Shown here piece after piece: positions 1 to 5,076 of a stretch of 6,175 nucleotides of DNA. The stretch covers positions 1-6,175 of the forward strand of contig JAPKDE010000156.1 of assembly GCA_028822675.1 (NCBI GenBank). The letters run 5' to 3'. The stretch comes from Dehalococcoidia bacterium. GTDB lineage: Bacteria; Chloroflexota; Dehalococcoidia; UBA3495. Under the pieces are notes generated by a model. It was not told the origin of the DNA. It saw only the letters and a list, made by a program, of their open reading frames with translations, and did not search any database. Positions within the stretch are counted from its first letter, which is position 1; every line of letters begins with the position of its first letter. A program made the position numbers and the translations under genes.

Positions 1-507
1 TACCAGCTTCTTGGCTTCGGAATGGTCGGAGCAGACTACAACGTCGCCCTCCATGATCGCTTCCGGATTGAGTAATTCCTCGGCGCTGGCGTTCTGAAAT
101 GCCGCCACAACCTGGGAGTCTGGCAGCATTTCCTGAGCTTCTTCAGCCGCCGACCCGGCCTCTACTTCAACCGCACTGGCGCCCTTGCCGCGCTCAAACT
201 TCATGGGCGCAATCACACTGACAACGATCTTGCCCTTTAGTGCCTGGCCCAAGTCTTCTAAGACGGGCCTTTGGCCCTCATACGGGAAGGCCAGAAATAC
301 CACATCTGCAGCGGCCACTGCGCCGGCGTTGTCGGAGCCGTTAATCACCACTCCGTGCACGGTCTGGGCCAGCTCCTCTGCGGCAGTTGCGCCCCGGGCG
401 GCGTCCCTAGACCCAATGACGGGCGCTTCTCCACCCATGGCTAGTCGTAGGGCCAACCCTTTGCCTTCCGGTCCGGTTCCTCCCAGAATCGCTATTGTTG
501 ATGCCAC
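1..507 (-). CDS. npdG: F420-dependent NADP reductase, partial (3' end off left edge)
   Basis: The reading frame is open from a GTG at 505-507 to the window edge, giving 169 residues without the C-terminus; full-length family members are a little over 200 residues. The N-terminus has a Rossmann beta strand and the family's glycine-rich loop, IAILGGTGPEGKGLA (residues 5-19), followed by IGSRDAARG (31-39), which in NpdG proteins contacts the NADP phosphate. The segment VVSVIAPM (95-102), then GSAAEEAQEMLP (118-129) and VVAAFQNASAEEL (133-145), matches the later part of the family. Known function: hydride transfer between reduced coenzyme F420 and NADP+ in the cytoplasm, linking the F420 and NADP pools. 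The GTG start is chosen because the Rossmann strand begins directly after it and GAGAGG lies 6 nt upstream. It is divergent from the cupredoxin gene. An NADP-dependent reductase without F420 is the alternative, but the motif match is good. Confidence 0.88.
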   Translation of the reverse strand, partial: MASTIAILGGTGPEGKGLALRLAMGGEAPVIGSRDAARGATAAEELAQTVHGVVINGSDNAGAVAAADVVFLAFPYEGQRPVLEDLGQALKGKIVVSVIAPMKFERGKGASAVEVEAGSAAEEAQEMLPDSQVVAAFQNASAEELLNPEAIMEGDVVVCSDHSEAKKLV

Positions 508-513
508 TATAAG

Positions 514-519
514 CCTCTC
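514..519 (-). promoter_or_regulatory. Ribosome binding site of npdG
   Basis: Read on the minus strand this is GAGAGG, ending 6 nt before the GTG at 505-507. It decides for this GTG over another in-frame GTG further upstream that would add non-conserved residues before the Rossmann strand. Confidence 0.6.
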
Positions 520-556
520 GTTTACAGACCAAATTGGATTATCAAGCCCCACTGAA

Positions 557-578
557 GTAAACCCACCGTAAACCCACA
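557..578. repeat. 11-bp direct tandem repeat
   Basis: GTAAACCCACC is followed immediately by GTAAACCCACA, two adjacent copies with one mismatch at the last base. It sits 50-70 bp upstream of the npdG start. It could be a slippage duplication or a pair of protein sites one helical turn apart; nothing in the sequence decides. Confidence 0.5.
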
Positions 579-750
579 AACCGGTTGGGAGGCATGATTG
601 TGCGGCAATACTATAGCGGTAACAAGATGTTGATGGAAGGTCTGGCAAACCAGTCAATTTACCGGATATTTTTAAACATCACGCGGTGAAAAACCTATTG
701 AGAAAACTTTCATAATAGCCTTAATTCACGCCTGCACAGCCATTAGACTT

Positions 751-780
751 TTGACGATATTAACTGGGTCCCGTTATTAG
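751..780 (+). promoter_or_regulatory. Candidate sigma-70-type promoter for the lipoprotein gene
   Basis: TTGACG (751-756, 5 of 6 to the -35 consensus), an 18-bp spacer and TATTAG (775-780, 4 of 6 to the -10 consensus) lie 70-100 bp upstream of the ATG at 852. The surroundings are AT-rich. This is consensus matching only, so support is modest. Confidence 0.3.
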
Positions 781-840
781 AAATGTTAATGACGAAGGCA
801 ATTGCATTCGTCTAAACATAAGGAGTATTTCAATAAACAT

Positions 841-845
841 GGGAG
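841..845 (+). promoter_or_regulatory. Ribosome binding site of the lipoprotein pseudogene
   Basis: GGGAG is placed 6 nt before the ATG at 852 and so fixes that start. A second strong site, AAGGAG at 820-825, precedes an ATG at 839 that opens a three-codon frame (Met-Gly-Glu-stop) ending just before the real start; the real site lies inside it. Confidence 0.55.
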
Positions 846-851
846 AATAGG

Positions 852-1695
852 ATGAAACGACCACTGATTTTAGTATCCGCATTGATGGCACTGGTCTTTT
901 TGATTGCTGCATGCAGAAGTGATCCAACACCAGAGACCGCAAATTAACCAGGTTTCCTATACGGCGTCGGACTACGCTTTTGGCGGTCCTCAATTCATTT
1001 CCGCGGGTATGACAGAGATGGTGATGACCAATACTGGACGTGAGTGCATCATCAACAATTGATTACCGTAATTGATTACCGTGCCAGAAGGTATGGCCAC
1101 CGGAGACTTGATTGCAGGGTTGCTTTCAGGTGAGGCCGGACCGCCTCCTCCGGGTGTTACAGCGGCGGGAGGAGTGGGGCCGATAGGCCCAGGTGCCACC
1201 GGCACCACGACCTTGAACATGACTGCCGGCGATTATCTCATCGTGTGCTTCATCCCCAATGCTGAGGGCGTACCTCACATGGCGCTTGGAATGATCAAGC
1301 CCATTACCGTAATCGAGTCGTCTGCACCAGTGGCCGATCAACCTGATTCCAGAGTATCTGTTGGTCTGGTAGATTTCGGATTTGGGATTTCAGAGCCTAT
1401 CTCAGCCGGCCTCCAGAACGTCGCCGTATTTAATAAAGGCTAACAAGACCACGAAGCATTCCTGGTCCGGTTGGTACCAAACGCCACCGCGATGGATTTA
1501 GTGGGCGCCTTCGCTCCTGACGCTCCTCCGGGTGAAGCTCTAGGAGGTTTTCAGTCCGTCGTCCCAGGAGGGAGTGGCACGTTTAGAATCGATTTCACTC
1601 CGGGTAACTACGCGTTCCTCTGTTTCGTGGAAGACCCCAACACCGGAGCGCCCCACTTCGCTCTGGGCATGGTAGAAGAGTTCAGCATCCAGTAA
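852..1695 (+). pseudogene. Lipoprotein with two tandem cupredoxin-like domains, frameshifted and interrupted
   Basis: Reading through the lesions gives an exported lipoprotein of about 280 residues. It begins MKRPLILVSALMALVFLIAAC, a type II signal peptide with lipobox IAAC (Cys codon 912-914). Domain 1 (about 949-1320) and domain 2 (about 1350-1695) are recognisably repeats: each has a VSY/VSV strand, an ISAG turn, a His-bearing segment, and a C-terminal block (YLIVCFIP...PHMALGM; YAFLCFVE...PHFALGM) with Cys, His and Met spaced as in type-1 copper ligands, though Cys-to-His is wider (9-10 residues) than in plastocyanin or azurin. Lesions: an apparent extra base near 944 causing TAA at 945-947; a missing base near 1045 plus a 13-bp duplication (1057-1082), which leave TGA at 1060 and TAA at 1069; an in-frame TAA at 1441-1443 between NKG and QDHEAF. 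Likely original role: periplasmic or surface copper/electron-transfer protein. No metal is proven. Confidence 0.8.
1057..1082 (+). repeat. Perfect 13-bp tandem duplication inside the cupredoxin pseudogene
   Basis: AATTGATTACCGT occurs twice back to back (1057-1069 and 1070-1082). Deleting one copy and restoring one base near 1045 recovers the expected His-His-Gln-Gln-Leu-Ile-Thr-Val-Pro-Glu reading. The duplication looks like replication slippage. Confidence 0.85.
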
Positions 1696-1735
1696 AGTGG
1701 AATTGTCTCTCCGAGCGTTTCACTACAGTAATAAA

Positions 1736-1760
1736 AAGCCCCCGGTTTTTCCGGGGGCTT
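1736..1760. terminator. Hairpin terminator after the lipoprotein pseudogene
   Basis: A perfect 10-bp inverted repeat, AAGCCCCCGG / CCGGGGGCTT, surrounds a TTTTT loop, 40 bp after the pseudogene stop. On the plus strand the following bases (CTTCATT) are only weakly U-rich; on the minus strand the stem is followed by CTTTTTATT, a better tract. It probably terminates plus-strand transcription and may act in both directions. Confidence 0.75.
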
Positions 1761-1788
1761 CATTGTGGATGGCACAAATATTCCAGTC

Positions 1789-1817
1789 TTGTGTTCCTAT
1801 CTGCGCTCGGCGATAAT
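1789..1817 (+). promoter_or_regulatory. Candidate promoter for the flavin-reductase pseudogene
   Basis: TTGTGT (1789-1794, 3 of 6 to the -35 consensus), a 17-bp spacer and GATAAT (1812-1817, 5 of 6 to the -10 consensus) lie just after the hairpin at 1736-1760. The predicted 5' leader is about 95 nt and would contain the 10-bp repeats at 1847-1876. Consensus match only. Confidence 0.3.
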
Positions 1818-1846
1818 GGGGCCAATATTTGCCAGCGCATTTTTAC

Positions 1847-1876
1847 GCGTGTTCCCGTGTGTTCCCGCGTATTCCA
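1847..1876. repeat. Three adjacent 10-bp imperfect tandem repeats
   Basis: GCGTGTTCCC, GTGTGTTCCC and GCGTATTCCA follow one another without gaps, differing by one or two bases from the first. The period is about one helical turn. They lie 30-60 bp upstream of the ribosome binding site of the flavin-reductase pseudogene. A regulator site or simple slippage are both possible. Confidence 0.6.
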
Positions 1877-1907
1877 ACAAAATTGACTTGTTTATTTGAA
1901 ACTATTT

Positions 1908-1912
1908 GGAGG
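1908..1912 (+). promoter_or_regulatory. Strong Shine-Dalgarno marking the lost start of the flavin-reductase gene
   Basis: GGAGG is 6 nt upstream of ATC (1919-1921), exactly where a start codon should be. No ATG, GTG or TTG lies in frame at suitable spacing, so the site identifies ATC as an altered start codon or, less likely, a non-canonical one. Confidence 0.65.
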
Positions 1913-1918
1913 TCCATT

Positions 1919-2404
1919 ATCGACGAGGATGCCAAGAAGGCGGCTTTACGCATGATTCCCTACGGGATGTACGTGCTGACCAGCAAGAGCAAGGACGGCA
2001 AGGAAGTTAGCGCCGCCACTGTGAACTGGCTCACCTAGACATATTTTGCCCCGCCTTTGGTGGCCGTTGGCGTTAAGGGCGACTCCGGTGCCCACTCCCA
2101 CATCACCGACACCGGCGTTTTCGCGGTCAACGTGATCGGCAAAGACCAACTAGACCTGGTCTTTAACTTTTTCAAGTCCCACGAGCGTGAGGGTGATTCG
2201 ATAGGCGGACAAGCCTTCACTGCTGGTACCGAGACTGGATGCGCATTGTTCACCGGTTCTCCCGCATGGTGGGAGTGCAAAGTAGTTGGTCAACTAGACC
2301 AGGGTGACCACACTCCCTTCTTGGGAGAGGTCTTGGAAGCAGGTGTTAACGCTGAGGACCAAACGATCCTAATGCGCGAGCACAACCTAAACTACGGCGG
2401 CTAG
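1919..2404 (+). pseudogene. Flavin-reductase-like FMN-binding protein, start lost and amber-interrupted
   Basis: Reading through gives 161 residues, the usual size for stand-alone flavin-reductase-domain proteins. Family features are DEDAKKAALRMIPYGMYVLT near the N-terminus, AATVNWLT (32-39), FAPPLVAVGVK (43-53), HSHITDTGVFAVNVI (59-73), GDHTPFLGEV (129-138) and the terminal HNLNYGG. Known family role: FMN-split-barrel proteins that bind flavin and reduce it with NAD(P)H, often supplying flavin monooxygenases, or acting as flavoredoxins. Two defects are visible: ATC replaces the start after a well-placed GGAGG, and codon 40 (2036-2038) is TAG where the family usually has a Gln codon (CAG), a C-to-T change. 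An in-frame TTG at 1829 could open the frame, but it adds unrelated residues, has no ribosome site and does not avoid the TAG. The rest of the domain is uninterrupted, so decay is recent or the calls are errors. Confidence 0.82.
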
Positions 2405-2428
2405 GCCGCGCAGCGGCGTTTCGTTTTG
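2405..2428 (+). terminator. Weak possible terminator after the flavin-reductase pseudogene
   Basis: A 5-bp perfect stem GCCGC (2405-2409) / GCGGC (2413-2417) with a GCA loop directly follows the TAG stop and is followed by GTTTCGTTTTG. The stem is short and the tract is interrupted, so it may only attenuate. Confidence 0.25.
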
Positions 2429-2456
2429 AGCCGTTCTGCCCGACGGCATTGTGGTT

Positions 2457-2480
2457 CTCCGATCCTATTTTGGAGCGGAG
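2457..2480 (+). other. Hairpin in the leader of the thiolase operon
   Basis: CTCCGATCC (2457-2465) can pair with GGAGCGGAG (2472-2480) with 8 of 9 pairs around a TATTTT loop. It lies about 55 nt before the thiolase start and contains a GGAG sequence in its right arm. No uridine tract follows, so it is not a terminator; an mRNA structure or binding site are both possible. Confidence 0.35.
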
Positions 2481-2533
2481 GATGACTAGACTTAGTAAAA
2501 ACAAAAACACTCCGAAAGGGAGGGTTCCAACCA

Positions 2534-3715
2534 ATGGTAGACCTGAGACGTGCAGCCGCGATTGTCGGCGTGCACGAGCACATCACCCGGTACGCACCGG
2601 ACAAGAGCGAACTTCAGATTCAGGCCGAGAGCATTCAGAAAGCTCTGGAAGATGCCGGATTGGAAAAGAAAGATGTTGATGGCCTATTCTGCGCCTCAAT
2701 GTCGGTCCGCAGCAGCGGCCTGAACCTGGCCGACTACCTGAATCTGTACCCCAAGATGGTGGACAACACCACCGTGGGCGGCGGTTCCTTTGAGTTCCAC
2801 CTCTCCCACGCGTTGAACGCCATCCATGCCGGACGCATCAATTGCGCCGTCATCACCTACGCCACCCAAGCCCGTTCTGGTGGGGTGTCGGTGGGAACCG
2901 GTGGCATCAGCCGTCAAGGTCATCCTCGGTTGGACCCGTCTCCGGATAGCTTTGAAGAACTCTACGGCCTAACAACGGTTGGCCTCTACGCCATGATCGC
3001 CCAGCGCCACATGCACCTGTACGGAACAACCTCCGAGCAGTTGGCTGAGGTTGCTGTGACCATGCGCCGACACGCTTCCCTGAATCCGGAGGCGCTGTTC
3101 CGAGACCCAATCACCGTGGCGGATGTTATGCGTTCTCCGGTGGTATCCACTCCCCTGCACCGCAACGACTGCTGTGTCATCACCGATGGCGGAGGCGCAG
3201 TAGTGGTGGCCTCTCCGGAATTGGCCCGTAACTGCAAACAGAAGCCTGTTTGGATTATTGGGGCGGGAGAGGCAGTGGCTCACCAGGGCGCCGGCAAGCG
3301 TGACCTGATGTACATCGCAGCCAAGCAGAGCCACGTGCCGGCCTTCGAGATGGCCGGCGTCACCCAAAAAGACATCGACATGGCTATGATTTACGACTCA
3401 TTCACCATCACCGTGATTGAAACCCTAGAGGATTTAGGGTTCTGCGAGAAGGGTGAGGGCGGCCAGTTCGTGCTAAATGGACGCATCGGTCTGGGCGGCG
3501 AGCTGCCCATCAACACCGATGGCGGTGGACTGTCTTCCAACCACCCCGGTATGCGAGGGCTTTTCCTCTTGCTGGAAGCCACAAGACAGCTACGAGGCCA
3601 GTTTGAAGGTACGGAACGTCAGGTACCAAATTGCAAATTAGCGCTGTGCCACGGCACTGGCGGGGCCTTGGGCTCCCGTCATAGTGGCGGCACAGTCATC
3701 CTGGCGAGGGATTAG
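2534..3715 (+). CDS. Thiolase-like protein (SCP2/lipid-transfer thiolase family)
   Basis: This 393-residue protein belongs to the non-classical thiolases found with DUF35 partners. Visible hallmarks: VGGGSFEFHLSHAL (81-94), where classical thiolases have the acyl-accepting Cys but this has Ser85; YDSFT (287-291); NTDGGGLSSNHPG (327-339) with the conserved His337; and CHGTGG (372-377), with Cys372 in the C-x-G position of the second catalytic cysteine. Losing the first Cys argues against ordinary thiolysis with a covalent intermediate. In the family, such proteins with a DUF35 subunit include Ltp2, a retro-aldolase acting on steroid side-chain CoA esters. Substrate here is unknown. The ATG is supported by GGGAGGG (2518-2524) upstream, spacing about 10 nt, and by the family-like N-terminus AAAIVGVHEH. 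Its TAG ends 3 nt before the DUF35 start, so the two are almost certainly co-translated. Cytoplasmic; no signal peptide. Confidence 0.9.
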   Translation: MVDLRRAAAIVGVHEHITRYAPDKSELQIQAESIQKALEDAGLEKKDVDGLFCASMSVRSSGLNLADYLNLYPKMVDNTTVGGGSFEFHLSHALNAIHAGRINCAVITYATQARSGGVSVGTGGISRQGHPRLDPSPDSFEELYGLTTVGLYAMIAQRHMHLYGTTSEQLAEVAVTMRRHASLNPEALFRDPITVADVMRSPVVSTPLHRNDCCVITDGGGAVVVASPELARNCKQKPVWIIGAGEAVAHQGAGKRDLMYIAAKQSHVPAFEMAGVTQKDIDMAMIYDSFTITVIETLEDLGFCEKGEGGQFVLNGRIGLGGELPINTDGGGLSSNHPGMRGLFLLLEATRQLRGQFEGTERQVPNCKLALCHGTGGALGSRHSGGTVILARD

Positions 3716-3718
3716 ATC

Positions 3719-4126
3719 ATGACAACTTACAACAAACCCCTGCCCACGATTAACGGCGAGACTAAGACCTTCTGGGACATGGCGCGCCGTGGCACGTTGC
3801 TGATCCAGAAGTGTGATAGCTGCAACGAGTTCCAGTGGTACCCGCGAGGTATCTGCGCCAACTGCTGGTCAAGTGAGATCAAGTGGTTCCCCTCCACCGG
3901 AAGGGGCACCGTCTGGACCTACACTGTAACCAACCAGAACCGGACCATGGGCTTTGACACCGGCCCGTACGTGCTGGCCTTGGTGGAACTTGAAGAGGGA
4001 GTGCGCATGTTCACCAACATAGTGGAATGCGACCCTAAAGATGTCAGCATCGGCATGGCTGTGGAAGTGACCTTCCAGCAAGCCACACCGCAAATTTCCG
4101 TGCCGTTCTTCAAACCAGCTTCGTAA
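3719..4126 (+). CDS. DUF35 Zn-ribbon/OB-fold partner of the thiolase
   Basis: This 135-residue protein has the two-part DUF35 architecture. An N-terminal helix (FWDMARRGTLLIQ, 18-30) leads into a rubredoxin-like zinc ribbon with Cys32-x2-Cys35 and Cys46-x2-Cys49. An OB fold follows, with GRGTVWTYTVTNQN (61-74), PYVLALVELEEGVRMFTNIV (83-102) and IGMAVEVTFQ (111-120). DUF35 proteins bind acyl-CoA and form complexes with thiolase-like enzymes; the zinc site is structural. The length matches the stand-alone form rather than the MaoC-DUF35 fusions such as ChsH2. The start is fixed by position: GAGGG within the last thiolase codons lies about 8 nt upstream of the ATG, and only 3 nt separate the genes, which implies translational coupling and a fixed stoichiometry. 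All four zinc cysteines are present, so the protein looks functional. It is the last gene before a strong terminator. Confidence 0.92.
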   Translation: MTTYNKPLPTINGETKTFWDMARRGTLLIQKCDSCNEFQWYPRGICANCWSSEIKWFPSTGRGTVWTYTVTNQNRTMGFDTGPYVLALVELEEGVRMFTNIVECDPKDVSIGMAVEVTFQQATPQISVPFFKPAS

Positions 4127-4145
4127 AGCTAAACAAACGCAAATC

Positions 4146-4182
4146 AAAAAGGGCGTCCCGGTGTTATCGGGACGCCCTTTTT
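4146..4182. terminator. Bidirectional terminator between convergent genes
   Basis: A perfect 15-bp stem, AAAAAGGGCGTCCCG (4146-4160) and CGGGACGCCCTTTTT (4168-4182), encloses a 7-nt loop. It begins 20 bp after the DUF35 stop. The flanking A and T runs provide a uridine tract on both strands, so it can end the thiolase-DUF35 operon and the convergent deiodinase-like gene, whose stop lies 35 bp away. Confidence 0.92.
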
Positions 4183-4216
4183 AGTTGCTGATACCCGAGG
4201 GTTGGAAGCTCCCAGC

Positions 4217-4987
4217 TTAGTGCTTCCTGCGGCCTACACCCATTGTATTGAGGGCGGAACCGGACATGGCAACCGGAGGCATGGCCCGCCACATATCCCG
4301 CCAAGCCCCGCTGCCGACGCGGCCCAAAACTGGGGGAAGATACCGGAACATGCGAATCATCGCTCCCATAGTGCCGTTGTTCTGAGATCGGCGAGGCGAC
4401 TTTCCATCTGCCACTTCGCCCAAAGCTTTGGCGAGTGCTCCTGTCTCACTGGCCCACTGGGCGCGGAAGACAATCTTGCCATCTTTGTCGATGATATAGG
4501 CGGAGTTGGGCTTGGTGCTCAGCGCCCGGTGGAGCGTGCCGTTTATGTCGTCCACTGCCACTTCAAATTTGTGACCGTGCAGATCTCGCATTGCCTTGGC
4601 GTGCTCGAATTTTTCCTCATAGGTCTGCAGTTGAGGTGCGGCTGAACCCGGATGGGCTTCTCTGACCGCCACCAGCACGAACCGGACTCGATCACCGTAC
4701 TTTTTGTACAGCTCGTTGATACCGAGGGCCAAGCTATCAGTCATCGGACAGGTCAAGGAACCGAACACCAGCGACGCTGGCCCAGACTCCTTGATGTCGT
4801 CGTATAAAAACGTCCCGCTGTCCAGCGTTTCAAGTTTAAAGTCGGGTATTTGGTTCCCGGCTTTGGGTGCGCTCTTGCTGAATCTCATGCCGCTGAGCAT
4901 GGCTACCCTCTGGAACCGCTCAAACCTGTAACCCTGACCGGAGCCCCAAATGTTTTCGGTGCTTCCAGTCTTATTAGCCGTTGTCAT
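4217..4987 (-). CDS. Thioredoxin-fold redoxin resembling iodothyronine deiodinase
   Basis: The 256-residue product has no signal peptide. After an N-terminal segment of about 40 residues comes a thioredoxin-fold domain: GNQIPDFKLETL (44-55), LVFGSLTCP (73-81), LYKKYGDRVRFVLVAVREAHP (in parts, 93-113), and AYIIDKDGKIVFRAQW (163-178). The FGS-x-T-C/U-P followed by an EAHP element about 30 residues later is the pattern of the deiodinase family (FGSxTUPP ... EAHxxDG), with Cys80 in place of selenocysteine. Cys80 is the only cysteine in the protein, so it cannot form a CxxC disulfide. A tail of about 55 residues (200-256) is basic and rich in Met. Bacterial members of this family are mostly of unknown substrate; a general peroxiredoxin-like or dehalogenating role are both possible. 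An internal Met (30 or 34) could also start the protein, but AGGAG upstream supports Met1, with a long 12-nt spacing. Confidence 0.8.
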   Translation of the reverse strand: MTTANKTGSTENIWGSGQGYRFERFQRVAMLSGMRFSKSAPKAGNQIPDFKLETLDSGTFLYDDIKESGPASLVFGSLTCPMTDSLALGINELYKKYGDRVRFVLVAVREAHPGSAAPQLQTYEEKFEHAKAMRDLHGHKFEVAVDDINGTLHRALSTKPNSAYIIDKDGKIVFRAQWASETGALAKALGEVADGKSPRRSQNNGTMGAMIRMFRYLPPVLGRVGSGAWRDMWRAMPPVAMSGSALNTMGVGRRKH

Positions 4988-4999
4988 TTTGTTGTGTTT

Positions 5000-5005
5000 C
5001 TCCTT
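5000..5005 (-). promoter_or_regulatory. Ribosome binding site of the deiodinase-like gene
   Basis: Minus-strand AAGGAG lies 12 nt before the ATG at 4985-4987. The spacing is longer than usual, but no better site is present for this or the internal Met codons. Confidence 0.5.
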
Positions 5006-5056
5006 GGTTATTCCCCGCTGGGTTCATTCTTCATGAACCGTAATCACCCGAGCAAC

Positions 5057-5073
5057 ACTAACTTTTAGTTAGT
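5057..5073. promoter_or_regulatory. 17-bp operator-like palindrome upstream of the deiodinase-like gene
   Basis: ACTAACT and AGTTAGT form a perfect 7-bp inverted repeat around TTT, in an AT-rich stretch 70-86 bp before the start codon of the minus-strand gene. It lies 3 bp downstream of the candidate -10 box at 5077-5082, overlapping the expected transcription start. A repressor of the winged-helix type (HxlR, MarR or similar) is the natural reading; the regulator is not in the window. A small RNA hairpin is the alternative. Confidence 0.45.
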
Positions 5074-5076
5074 CTA

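Larger units (their letters stand above)
508..838. other. Intergenic spacer between divergent npdG and cupredoxin genes
   Basis: About 330 bases that are more AT-rich than the flanking genes. I found no convincing coding sequence on either strand; open frames crossing it lack family-like residues. It should hold the divergent promoters for npdG (minus) and the lipoprotein gene (plus). It also contains an 11-bp tandem repeat near the npdG side and a candidate promoter near the lipoprotein side, listed separately. Confidence 0.6.

Noticed and set aside
185..571. 128-residue open frame on the plus strand
   Set aside because: It is antisense to npdG, whose translation matches its family along its whole length.
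1060..1071. Programmed frameshifting to bypass the TGA and TAA
   Set aside because: There is no slippery heptamer or downstream structure evident, the 13-bp duplication explains the stops, and two further lesions in the same gene would remain.
2036..2038. Readthrough or recoding of TAG as an amino acid
   Set aside because: TAG ends the thiolase 3 nt before the DUF35 start and also ends the flavin-reductase frame itself, so it is a working stop codon here. The nearby start-codon loss also argues for decay.
1829..2038. Upstream TTG start for the flavin-reductase frame
   Set aside because: It adds 30 unrelated residues that read through the tandem repeat and the GGAGG site, lacks a ribosome site, and the product would still stop at codon 40 of the domain.
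2449..2679. 76-residue plus-strand frame starting upstream of the thiolase
   Set aside because: It overlaps the thiolase N-terminus in a different frame and its residues resemble a frame-shifted reading of that gene. GGAG near its inner ATG at 2482 is probably part of a hairpin.
4202..4645. 147-residue open frame on the plus strand
   Set aside because: Antisense to the deiodinase-like gene and low in family-like features; it begins right after the operon terminator but has no ribosome site.
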